Of a stretch of DNA of 64,000 bases, positions 1 through 7,183 are shown piece after piece (within the stretch, counting starts at the first letter, position 1; each line of letters begins with the position of its first letter). The notes beneath the pieces were generated by a model. It was not told the origin of the DNA and searched no databases. It saw only the letters and a list, made by a program, of their open reading frames with translations. The translations under genes and the position numbers were made by a program. This DNA comes from Dehalococcoidia bacterium (GTDB lineage: Bacteria > Chloroflexota > Dehalococcoidia > Tepidiformales > Tepidiformaceae): contig PQAO01000032.1 in assembly GCA_003104995.1 (NCBI GenBank), positions 165,287 to 229,286 of the forward strand, in the 5' to 3' direction.

Positions 1-315
1 GCCCATCCTGGCGGGGACCCCGGCGCGGTAGTTGATGAGCACGACATCGAACAAGGGCACGAGGCGGTGAATGAGGGCGCGGCCCTCGGGCCTGGAGAGG
101 TCGACGGTGAGGCTGCGCTTGCCGCGGTTGAGCGACTGGAAGTACTTGCCCTCGTTGGGGACGACGGCGGCGCTGTTGCGGCGCGACTCGCCTTCGAGGG
201 GTTCGACCTTGACTACATCGGCGCCGAAATCGGAGAGGGCGACCCCGGCGAAAGGGCCGGCCACGATCTGGGAGAACTCGAGGATGCGGATGCCCGCCAG
301 CGGCCCGGATGTCAT
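1..315 (-). CDS. CaiB/BaiF CoA-transferase, N-terminal part (runs off the left edge)
   Basis: The first 105 codons of a gene that continues beyond base 1. The translation opens with a GIRILEFSQIVAGPFAG stretch, followed by DFGADVVKVEP and NRGKRSLTVDL, the characteristic N-terminal Rossmann segment of class III (CaiB/BaiF) CoA-transferases, which move CoA between carboxylic acids in the cytoplasm. The ATG overlaps the TGA of the upstream acyl-CoA dehydrogenase (ATGA), so the pair is probably translationally coupled and works on the same acyl-CoA substrate. The catalytic Asp lies further downstream, outside the window, so the substrate cannot be judged. Confidence 0.88.
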   Translation of the reverse strand, partial: MTSGPLAGIRILEFSQIVAGPFAGVALSDFGADVVKVEPLEGESRRNSAAVVPNEGKYFQSLNRGKRSLTVDLSRPEGRALIHRLVPLFDVVLINYRAGVPARMG

Positions 316-1505
316 GCGCGCGGCAACCCCAGGCCACGGGTGGCGATGACGTTGCGCTGGACCTCGGAAGTACCGCCCCGGATGGTGGCGGGCACCATGC
401 CGATGTAGAGGCGGGCGAAGGAGGATTCCTCGTTGCCTTCCATGAGGTTGGCCTGGAGGCCGAGGACCTGCATGCACGTCTGGGCGAGGCGCTGGGAGAG
501 CTCGGAGTTGTAGAGCTTGGCCATCGAGGCCTCGTCATTCGGGAGCTGGCCGCGGTTCTGCATGGAGATGATGCGCAGGGAGAACTGGTACATCACCTCG
601 GTCTCGACGTAGCGCTGGGCGATCTCGTGTCGCACCGGGGAGGAGGCGATGCGGGCGCGGAGGGCCGGGTCGCCCTGGATGACGTCGATGAGGCGGTCAA
701 GGGTGCGGCGGGCCCCGACGGCGCCGCCGATGTTCGAGCGTTCGAAGTCCAGGAGTGTCATGGCGACGTACCAGCCGCGGTTCATTTCGCCGACGAGGTT
801 GGCTGCGGGGACGCGGACATCTTCGAAGAAGACTTCGTTGAAGTAGTGGCGGCCGCCCATATCGATGAGGGGCCGGACGCTGATGCCGGGCGCCTTGATG
901 TCGTCGATGAGGATGAAGGAGATGCCGCGGTGTTTCGGGGCTTCGGGGTCGGTGCGGACGAGGGCGAAAATGGCATCGGAGCTGTGGGCGGCGGAGGTCC
1001 AGATCTTCTGGCCGTTGAGGATGAAGTCGTCGCCGTCGCGGGTGGCACGGGTCTGGAGGGAGGCGAGGTCCGAGCCGGCGCCGGGTTCGGAGTAACCCTG
1101 GGCCCAGGTAACTTCGCCGGCGAGGATGGGCGGGAGGTACTTGTGGCGCTGATCTTCGGTGCCGTGGAGGATGATGGTGGGGCCGAGCATGGAGAGGCCG
1201 GAGCCGCCGACGCCCGGGGCGCCGGCGCGGGCCATCTCCTGGTTGAGGACGAACTGTTCCATGGCGGACATGCCGGCGCCTCCGTATTCCTTCGGCCAGT
1301 GGGGCGCAACCCAACCACGTTCGGCGAGGGCGGCGTGCCAGTCCATGGCGGCCTTGCGGGCGGCGGGGTCGGGGGACTTGCGGTCGAACTCCCAGGCGCG
1401 TTCGCCGGCGCCGCCGAGGCGGTAGCGTTCGGGGAGGCGGGTCTCGATGAGTTCCCGGACCTCGGCGCGAAAGCGAGCCTGTTCGGGGGTATCATTCCAG
1501 TCCAC
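312..1505 (-). CDS. Acyl-CoA dehydrogenase family protein
   Basis: A 397-residue protein of normal family length. It has the N-terminal helical domain, the FAD/substrate loop 'WAQGYSEPGAGSDLAS' near residue 135, the beta-domain 'GQKIWTSAAH', and a C-terminal helical domain ending with 'IRGGTSEVQRNVIA', the FAD-binding signature of the family. It would oxidise an acyl-CoA to the enoyl-CoA using FAD and pass electrons to ETF. The N-terminal region is like that of the large-substrate (steroid or branched acyl) subfamily, but the substrate is not readable. It overlaps the downstream CoA-transferase by 4 bp. Confidence 0.93.
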   Translation of the reverse strand: MDWNDTPEQARFRAEVRELIETRLPERYRLGGAGERAWEFDRKSPDPAARKAAMDWHAALAERGWVAPHWPKEYGGAGMSAMEQFVLNQEMARAGAPGVGGSGLSMLGPTIILHGTEDQRHKYLPPILAGEVTWAQGYSEPGAGSDLASLQTRATRDGDDFILNGQKIWTSAAHSSDAIFALVRTDPEAPKHRGISFILIDDIKAPGISVRPLIDMGGRHYFNEVFFEDVRVPAANLVGEMNRGWYVAMTLLDFERSNIGGAVGARRTLDRLIDVIQGDPALRARIASSPVRHEIAQRYVETEVMYQFSLRIISMQNRGQLPNDEASMAKLYNSELSQRLAQTCMQVLGLQANLMEGNEESSFARLYIGMVPATIRGGTSEVQRNVIATRGLGLPRA

Positions 1506-1642
1506 GGGTCACCTCGGTGGGCACGCGGGCAATGATACGCGGTCGGCCGGGGCGAGCGATGGGGAACCGGAGTCGCGGGGCTCCGTCCCCGCTAGCCCCG
1601 GGAGGAGCGGGAGAAGGTCGGGATGCAAAGGACGAAGCGCCG

Positions 1643-1978
1643 ATGATCGTGCTCCGGTGCGGCCTGTGCGAAGAGGAATCGGCGGTGCACCCGACCGAGG
1701 TGAGGACTGCCCGGCGGCGGCACGACCGCGAGGCGCACCCGGAGATCGAGCGGCGGCGCGTGGAACTTGAGGGGGCGCTTCGGGACCTCATCCATCCGTC
1801 GCAGTTCGAGGCGGACGGGCATTCGCGGTGCTCGTTCTGCGAGATGCCGCTCCGGGCGGGTGACCGCAGGACTCACGAAGGCGAGGAGCACCCGGGTGAG
1901 ACGGCGCGAGCGCGTGAACTGTCGGCGGCGCTGGGCGGGCTCGATGAGCACTGGGAGCACCGGGAGGTTGAGGCGTAG
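1643..1978 (+). CDS. Small protein with two zinc-finger-like Cys/His clusters
   Basis: A 111-residue protein I do not recognise. It contains two related clusters: C-x2-C followed about 18 residues later by His-rich 'RRRHDREAH', and 'CSFCEMPL' followed by 'RTHEGEEH'. Both have the C-x2-C...H-x3-4-H spacing of a treble-clef or C2H2-like zinc site. Charged Glu/Arg-rich helices separate them. The ATG at 1643 was chosen over longer upstream in-frame starts because it follows a purine-rich AAGGA and begins directly before the first cluster. It is convergent with the permease gene at 1988. A DNA-, RNA- or protein-binding role is only inference. Confidence 0.6.
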   Translation: MIVLRCGLCEEESAVHPTEVRTARRRHDREAHPEIERRRVELEGALRDLIHPSQFEADGHSRCSFCEMPLRAGDRRTHEGEEHPGETARARELSAALGGLDEHWEHREVEA

Positions 1979-1987
1979 CGAGGCGGC

Positions 1988-3061
1988 TCAGCGGTCCTTC
2001 AGCAGGCTGGCGATGCTGCCGCGAGCGACCAGCGCGCCAGCCCACGGAAGCATTGCCAGTGCGAGCAATGCCGCCGAGCCGCTCGTTACGGCGGCGTGGC
2101 GAAGGACCTCGACGGTGGGGTCGGCAGAGCGCAGGAACTGGGCGGCTACGGCGTAGGAAAAACCGAGGCCCCACGCGGCTGCGACAAGGGGCCACGATTC
2201 GGAGGCGCCCATGAGGGCGAGCTGGGCGCGCCGGGTGCCCATAGCGAGGTAGAGCCCGGCTTCCGCGCGGCGGAACCACGCTGCTACCAGGCCGAACCCG
2301 AAGAGGCCGACCGGGACGGCGATCCATCCCAACTTCTGGGGGCGCGAAGACCACTCGCCGGCCGGGTCGCGCGTGAACTCGTCGGAGCGGCGGTAGGGCC
2401 GGACGGCGGGGTCGGCGGAGGATTCGGCGAAACGCGCAGCCAGCGTTTCGCGGCCCGCTTCGTAGGCGCCCGGTTCGAATTCGACCCAGCACTCGTCGAA
2501 CTCGCCCGCGGGGGAAACCGGGCTGAGCGCCCAGCGTGCCGCCTGGGGGTTCCGTTTGGAGAAGTCGCCCACTCCCGAGACGCTGACGGGCTCATCTCCC
2601 TCAAAGGCGGCGATGAGGCCCGCCCGCAACCCCAGTTCGCCTGCCATGGCGGGGCCCACTACCAGGCCAGGTCCCGTCCCAAGCAGCTGGCCGGGGTCCC
2701 AAACCCGGAGGATTCCCGGTGTGACGCTGGCGGCCTGGAAGAGGACCCCGGGCGCCGTGGGAAACGTCGCCTGGCCGGTGGAGCGCCATGCGCCGGCCGC
2801 GACCACGCCCGGCCTCCCGTTCAGCGATTCGCAGCGGGTGCCGGAGATACCCCCGCCGGGGACCGATGCGATGGCCACGTAGGCACCGCCCTCGCGAAAG
2901 TCGCGCGTGAATTCGGTGAGTTCCATGCCCTGGCGAAGTTCGAGGTAGGCCAGGCTCCCGAAGGCCGCCGCGGAGACAAACAGCAGGAGCGCCGAGCGGA
3001 AGGCGCTTGCACCGAGGTTGGCGATCCCCTCTTCGATCAGGGCTGAGAGCCGCCAGGTCAC
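1988..3061 (-). CDS. FtsX/MacB-type ABC transporter permease (locus A)
   Basis: A 357-residue membrane protein. It has one N-terminal transmembrane helix (about residues 20-40), a roughly 200-residue extracytoplasmic domain, and three C-terminal helices, the four-helix topology of MacB/LolC/FtsX-type permeases. The GTG start at 3061 overlaps the TGA of the ATPase gene (GTGA), which fixes the start and indicates coupled translation. Such permeases work by mechanotransmission, moving lipoproteins or peptides already outside the membrane rather than small molecules across it. It is the last gene of the six-gene locus A run. The cargo is unknown; the secreted peptide and lipoprotein upstream are candidates. 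Confidence 0.82.
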   Translation of the reverse strand: MTWRLSALIEEGIANLGASAFRSALLLFVSAAAFGSLAYLELRQGMELTEFTRDFREGGAYVAIASVPGGGISGTRCESLNGRPGVVAAGAWRSTGQATFPTAPGVLFQAASVTPGILRVWDPGQLLGTGPGLVVGPAMAGELGLRAGLIAAFEGDEPVSVSGVGDFSKRNPQAARWALSPVSPAGEFDECWVEFEPGAYEAGRETLAARFAESSADPAVRPYRRSDEFTRDPAGEWSSRPQKLGWIAVPVGLFGFGLVAAWFRRAEAGLYLAMGTRRAQLALMGASESWPLVAAAWGLGFSYAVAAQFLRSADPTVEVLRHAAVTSGSAALLALAMLPWAGALVARGSIASLLKDR

Positions 3062-3720
3062 GCCCCGCCCCCGGCGACAACCGCCCCATCGACCAGCCTG
3101 ATGACCCGGCCGCAACGGTGGGCGACCTCAGGGTCGTGCGTGGCGATGATGACACCCGTACCGATAGGGCGTCCGGCCATGAGCGCAGCGGACACTTCGA
3201 GTGTGGTCGCATGGTCGAGCTGTCCCGTGGGCTCGTCGGCAAGGATCCACCGGGGCGCCGCTGCCAGTGCGCGCGCGATGCAGACGCGCTGGAGCTCGCC
3301 ACCGGAGAGGAGCCGGGCCGGGCGCGCGGCCAGGTGGCCGACACCAACACGTTCGAGCTCGGCTGCCGCGACCGCGTGGGCTGACTGGCGGGCGGCCCCG
3401 CGGGCAAGCAGCTGGAGGCTGGCGTTTTCCAGCGCGGTGCGCCGGAGCAGCGCATTCGCGGTCTGGAAGACCCATGCGAACTCCGTGGTCCGCCGTTTGG
3501 CGGCCGTTCTCTGGCGTACCGGCTCGCCGTCGAGCAGGACAGCGCCTTCGGCCGGGTGGGTGAGCAGCCCGAGGATCGAAAGCAGTGTGGTCTTACCCGA
3601 ACCCGACGGGCCCATGAGCGCGACCAGCTCGCCATCACCGATGTCCAGGTCGATCCCGCGGACCACCCACGGCATACCCGGGCCGTAGCGGTGCGAAACG
3701 CCGCGCAGCGTCAGGGGCAT
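3058..3720 (-). CDS. LolD/MacB-type ABC ATPase (locus A)
   Basis: A 220-residue ATP-binding subunit with Walker A 'GPSGSGKT' near residue 39, signature 'LSGGELQR' near 142, Walker B 'ILADEPTG' with the catalytic Glu near 162, and switch His in 'ATHDPE'. The size and the sequence around the Q-loop fit the LolD/MacB/FtsE group that pairs with FtsX-type permeases. It overlaps the adaptor gene upstream by 10 bp and the permease downstream by 4 bp, so the three form a tight tripartite exporter unit on the cytoplasmic face of the membrane. Confidence 0.92.
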   Translation of the reverse strand: MPLTLRGVSHRYGPGMPWVVRGIDLDIGDGELVALMGPSGSGKTTLLSILGLLTHPAEGAVLLDGEPVRQRTAAKRRTTEFAWVFQTANALLRRTALENASLQLLARGAARQSAHAVAAAELERVGVGHLAARPARLLSGGELQRVCIARALAAAPRWILADEPTGQLDHATTLEVSAALMAGRPIGTGVIIATHDPEVAHRCGRVIRLVDGAVVAGGGA

Positions 3721-4772
3721 TGGGGGTTCTCCAGTACCTCGGCCGGGTTCGCGAGGACCTGTTGCGATGCTTCGAGCCCCGTTGCCACATTGGTCACGCC
3801 GCCGCGAGCGCCAGCGATCGTCACGGTGACGGCGCGGTACGCCTTGTCCTCCGGGAGCCAGAGACAGAGCGCGCCACGGTCGTTCGTCATGACGGCAGAG
3901 GACGGCACGGCGAGTGCCTGCAGTGGCACCTTGCGCCGCGCGAGCGCCGGGATGCCATCGCGTTCCGTCTCCCTCGGGCTGCGCAGGCGAGGCAGATCGG
4001 CTTCAGCGATGGCCTGCGTGGTTGTGTCGATGGCGAACTGCTCGCTATCCACTATGGCCACGTACTCCGCGCCGGGGGCGAAGTTCAGCGGCTCCTGGTT
4101 GCCCGAGGCGAGCCGCGCGGCCGTCACCGTCCCGGGGGATGTGATGATGACGGCGCCCTGGGCCGGGGCGGATTGGCCAATCTTCAAGCTGACCATTGCG
4201 GCGACGAGGTCCGGCGTGGGCAGGAAGACCACCCAGCCGGGGTCGAATGTGGTGGTGCGCCCGGCGCCGAGGCTTTCGGCGAAATCGGCTATCGCCTGGC
4301 CCGTGGCGAAGGTCGCTGTCCCGGGGTCGTCCGGCTGCTCATCGATGATGCCCTTCAGCAGGAGCAGCCGGTGGACCTCCACGACATCCGGACCCTGGGT
4401 CCCCGGAGAGATTGGGCGGTAGAACGGTATGGAGGAGGCGAACCCGATCCGGTCGATACCATCGACCTGGAAAAGGACGGCGCCATCGATGAGGGTATCG
4501 TCCGGGGCGACCCCAACAGTGGTGATGGTGCCGCGCGCGGGCCCGGCGGTCACCTCGGGGCCCGGCAGGGCGGTGGCCATGATGCGGACCTGGCGTTCAT
4601 CGGTGATGGTGCGTGGAGTGGGTGGGACGAGTAGTGGGGCGAGGCCCGTTTGAAACGCGGCGTCCGAGTCGTCGAAATGCTGGAGGGCGAAGGGGAGGAT
4701 GGCAGGGACGAGGACGGCGCCAACGACCGCGGCGGTGAGCCCCACCCTCGCAAACCTGCGCGGCGCTATCAT
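3711..4772 (-). CDS. MacA/HlyD-like membrane-anchored adaptor with peptidoglycan-binding-like segment (locus A)
   Basis: A 353-residue protein from the ATG at 4772; longer in-frame starts lack the membrane signal. An N-terminal signal anchor (about residues 5-30) is followed by a beta-rich adaptor region. Near residue 130 is a 'VEVHRLLLLKG...FATGQAIADF' segment resembling the helical PG_binding_1 fold, then a further lipoyl/barrel-like region near 'APAQGAVIITSPGTV'. Adaptors of this build occur with two-gene MacB-like transporters in monoderm bacteria, where the PG-binding part is thought to sit against the wall. It is directly upstream of, and overlaps, the ATPase. No outer-membrane TolC partner is visible. 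Confidence 0.75.
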   Translation of the reverse strand: MIAPRRFARVGLTAAVVGAVLVPAILPFALQHFDDSDAAFQTGLAPLLVPPTPRTITDERQVRIMATALPGPEVTAGPARGTITTVGVAPDDTLIDGAVLFQVDGIDRIGFASSIPFYRPISPGTQGPDVVEVHRLLLLKGIIDEQPDDPGTATFATGQAIADFAESLGAGRTTTFDPGWVVFLPTPDLVAAMVSLKIGQSAPAQGAVIITSPGTVTAARLASGNQEPLNFAPGAEYVAIVDSEQFAIDTTTQAIAEADLPRLRSPRETERDGIPALARRKVPLQALAVPSSAVMTNDRGALCLWLPEDKAYRAVTVTIAGARGGVTNVATGLEASQQVLANPAEVLENPQCP

Positions 4773-4818
4773 GTACGAGGGTCCACCACTGGCAGTGGAC
4801 GGTTGTCTTCGGATCGAC

Positions 4819-5490
4819 TCATGGGGCCCAGCCCGGAATGCGGTGACTCTCCTGGGTCGCCTGAAGGCAGCGGAAGTAAACGGGATCGAATGCATCGCGG
4901 AGAACGTGCAGATCGTCAAGAGAGGGCTTTTCCGGAAGGTCCGACCCGGCCTCGCTGAGGCATGCTATAAGTGCCTCGAGCGCGCTGGCGTACATGCTCG
5001 CGTATGCCGAGGGGTCGCGTCTGGCCCAGGTCCTATCGATGGACTCGAAGTACTCAGCCCGGCAGGCGTCAGCCTTTGGCTGATCCCGCTCCATCTCTTG
5101 CCGGTCGCGATACCAGAGCAGGAGGTAGTACTTTTCTTCCGCAGTGAGCTGAGGTCGTTCCACCAGGGTGAGTCCCGCAGCTTCCACGCACTGGACCATG
5201 GCGAGGAAGGCCTCCTCGTATTCCGAGAATGTTAAGAGGCCATCCTGGAGAAGGCCGACCTGAAACTCGGAGGAAGTTCGCCGGATATCCAGTACCTCTG
5301 ACTGAGTCAGTTTCACTGTTGTGTCGACGTTGACTCCGGTGTCACCATCCGCTCCGGATGGTTCTTCTGATCGGCACGATACCAGCATGGCGACGGCGGC
5401 GGCGACAACACACCATAGCGCAGCCAGCCGGTATTTCAGATCTCGGCTGGCTGCTGCTGAACTCTCAAGAGAGGTCATCGGAGTGATCAT
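4819..5490 (-). CDS. Predicted lipoprotein with duplicated Cys motif (locus A)
   Basis: A 223-residue protein of unrecognised family. A basic/hydrophobic N-terminus ends in a lipobox 'AMLVSC' near residue 39, so it is probably lipid-anchored outside the membrane. The mature part is helical and acidic, with four Cys. Two segments resemble each other: 'AMVQCVEAAG' near 106 and 'ALIACLSEAG' near 176, each followed by a second Cys ('ADACRAEY' and 'YFRCLQAT'), suggesting an internal duplication with two disulfides. It lies 46 bp before the adaptor gene. It could be a substrate-capture or immunity-like component of the exporter. An alternative ATG lies 12 bases downstream. Confidence 0.7.
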   Translation of the reverse strand: MITPMTSLESSAAASRDLKYRLAALWCVVAAAVAMLVSCRSEEPSGADGDTGVNVDTTVKLTQSEVLDIRRTSSEFQVGLLQDGLLTFSEYEEAFLAMVQCVEAAGLTLVERPQLTAEEKYYLLLWYRDRQEMERDQPKADACRAEYFESIDRTWARRDPSAYASMYASALEALIACLSEAGSDLPEKPSLDDLHVLRDAFDPVYFRCLQATQESHRIPGWAP

Positions 5491-5539
5491 AGGTTGGTGA
5501 GACCGCGGTCGTGGTTAGGACGAGGGCCATGCTGCCCCG

Positions 5540-5917
5540 CTACGGAGCATAGGTGTTGACATACCCGTTGCAAGTCCCGTAGTTGTTGGTGCAGAGGTTG
5601 TGGCTGGAGTATATATATGTTGCTCCTCCGCCGAGGGGATCGAATTGGTTCCAGTCGCCAGGAGGGTCCTTCTATCCATAGTTTGCATTGACATACCCGC
5701 CGGAGTATTGCCAGTACGTGCTCAGGTAACGCTGGTGATCCGAACACCCGTTCGTGTAGGACAGTCCAAGGCCGGGCGCGAACGTCGAGCCGCCGGTGCC
5801 GAAGCACGAGCCGTCGTACAGGTTCGCCGCGTGATGAGACGCCGACGCCGGAATCACTGCCCCAGCAGCGATACAGAGAGCGAAGAAAGTGGCGAGGATT
5901 CGGTTGCGCAGTTTCAA
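5540..5917 (-). pseudogene. Small secreted Cys/Tyr-rich protein interrupted by an in-frame TAG (locus A)
   Basis: A TTG start at 5917 follows AAAGGA with suitable spacing. A clear signal peptide ('ATFFALCIAAGAVIPASAS') is followed by a mature part rich in Tyr, Gly, Asn and Ser with two Cys. The frame meets TAG at 5672-5674 after 81 residues. Beyond it the same frame stays open for another 43 codons to a second TAG near 5540, with the same composition and two more Cys ('HNLCTNNYGTCNGYVN'). The ends before each stop are similar (GGYVNANYG and NGYVNTYAP). Either a nonsense mutation truncated a roughly 125-residue secreted protein, or the codon is read through, or it is a base-call error. Family not recognised. 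Confidence 0.6.
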
Positions 5918-6038
5918 AACGAGTTCCTTTCCGTTCTCTCGTGTCAGCTGAGCCTTCGTGCCTGCCAGGGCTGCAGTTCCCTCCTATTGCAGCAGGCGAG
6001 GGAATAGTGCTCCCGCCGGCCTGCGGTTGTCTTGACTT

Positions 6039-6078
6039 GTTTTCTAAAGTTTTCTCTAGAGTTTTCGCTAACGAAAAC
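6039..6078 (-). promoter_or_regulatory. GTTTTC direct/inverted repeat array, probable operator of locus A
   Basis: On the + strand GTTTTC occurs at 6039, 6049 and 6061 (10 and 12 bp apart, about one helical turn). The last copy is the left arm of a perfect 7-4-7 palindrome GTTTTCG-CTAA-CGAAAAC (6061-6078). The stretch is strikingly AT-rich for this genome and lies in the 186-bp gap between the regulator gene and the secreted-protein gene, about 120 bp before the latter's start. Helical phasing of the repeats plus a palindrome is typical of a regulator binding region. That the neighbouring HTH protein binds it is inference. Confidence 0.5.
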
Positions 6079-6103
6079 CCCAGGCGGCTCGCACGTGAGT
6101 TGC

Positions 6104-6409
6104 TCATGGACGACCGCCCCTGAGCGCGGCATACGCTTCGGCCAGGCAGCATTGCAGGTGGCAGCGGATCCAGAAACCGCGAAGCTCGCCGGGGAGACGT
6201 CGCGGGGCATTCAAACAGAGTGCGATTTCGGCCGATGCAACTGCGATCCGGGTGCGCATCGTGCTCTCGCTTACGCCTTCGCCATCGGCGGCTTCGCGAT
6301 CAGATTCCCCATCGGCTCGCAGTAGGAGTGCCCGCTTGAGCGGCATGTCCATCCTTTGCAAGTGGTGCGATTCCAGCGCTTGCAAGGTATCGAGCCCCTG
6401 GGCGGCCAT
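6104..6409 (-). CDS. Small LuxR-like HTH regulator with W-x3-H-x2-CC motif (locus A)
   Basis: A 101-residue protein from the ATG at 6409, preceded by a strong GGAGGAAGAG. Residues 25-58 resemble a LuxR/sigma-4 type helix-turn-helix, with the recognition helix near 'SESTMRTRI'. The C-terminus has 'ELRGFW' then H84-x2-C87-C88 in an Ala-rich helix. It aligns almost without gaps to the product of 57129-57443 (G5, L/I6, D7; HTH; W80/81; H84/85; CC 87-88/88-89), which supports both the start and its reality as a gene. It has no receiver domain. The HxxCC could hold a metal or act as a thiol switch (inference). It is followed by the repeat array and the secreted-protein gene. Confidence 0.62.
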   Translation of the reverse strand: MAAQGLDTLQALESHHLQRMDMPLKRALLLRADGESDREAADGEGVSESTMRTRIAVASAEIALCLNAPRRLPGELRGFWIRCHLQCCLAEAYAALRGGRP

Positions 6410-6550
6410 TTCGCTCTTCCTCCTCGCCCGCTTCCGGTCGGCGGAATCCAGGGCGATGATGGCGCGCAGAGGTGAGGGTGTCAACGACGAAATACGCGTA
6501 GCGGTATAGAACGCGTTAACCGGGCGGGGGCTTCTTGAGGGACGTCGGGG

Positions 6551-7183
6551 TCACGTCTCGACGAGGCGGGTGGCGATGGCGAGGGTGCCGCGGGTGAGCT
6601 CGGCGCGGCGGCGGAAGTTCTCGCGCGCCTCGGGGGCGGGGGTGCGGGAGCGCTGCCACGATTCGAGGCCGTCGTACCAGGTCAGGAGGAGCATCGTGCC
6701 GGTCGCGGCGGTGTCGTCCGGGTCCCGGGTGCGGTCGCGTTCGGCGAAGAGGGCCTGGGGTTCGGCACGGTAGTCGGCGGTGTTTTCGAAGGTGGTCCAG
6801 GCTTCGTGGGAGAGGGCGGCGACCTCGCTGGCGTCGCGGTGGTGGACATCGAAGAAGCGGAAGACGTAGAGGCCCGGGCGCGTGATGGGTGTATCCGTCT
6901 CGGGGCGGACGGTGGGGACGAAACTGTACTGTTCGAGTACCTTCGCGCCGGCCGGGAGGTGCCCGGCAATGAGCCCGGACGGTGCGGCGTCGAGCGGCCA
7001 GCTCGTAACCACGATGAGCTCGTTCGAGCGGAGGCCGAAGAGGCCGTACCAGGCGCCCCAGGGGTGGCCGCCAGCCCGTTCGAGCGCGGGGAACGTTGTT
7101 TCGCGGAGGCCTGCGAGGAGGGGCTGGTAGGTGCGGCCTTCGCCCTGGATGCGGGCCCAGTGGAAGAGGCGGTCGAGGGTCAT
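6551..7183 (-). CDS. NIPSNAP-like / dimeric alpha-beta barrel protein
   Basis: A 210-residue cytoplasmic protein with two similar halves, each with a beta-alpha-beta pattern and Trp/Phe-rich strands ('WYGLFGLRSNELIVVTSW' and 'MLLLTWYDGLESWQRS'). This fits the ferredoxin-like dimeric barrel fold of NIPSNAP or ABM proteins. The ATG at 7183 overlaps the TGA of the upstream gene (ATGA), which decides the start over longer frames. No catalytic residues can be named. It is co-transcribed with two acetyltransferase-like genes, but no shared pathway is evident. Confidence 0.6.
   Translation of the reverse strand: MTLDRLFHWARIQGEGRTYQPLLAGLRETTFPALERAGGHPWGAWYGLFGLRSNELIVVTSWPLDAAPSGLIAGHLPAGAKVLEQYSFVPTVRPETDTPITRPGLYVFRFFDVHHRDASEVAALSHEAWTTFENTADYRAEPQALFAERDRTRDPDDTAATGTMLLLTWYDGLESWQRSRTPAPEARENFRRRAELTRGTLAIATRLVET

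Noticed and set aside
5672..5917. Calling the secreted locus A peptide a lactococcin 972-type bacteriocin
   Set aside because: The signal peptide, size and MacB-like neighbours fit loosely, but the mature sequence shows none of the family landmarks I can recall.
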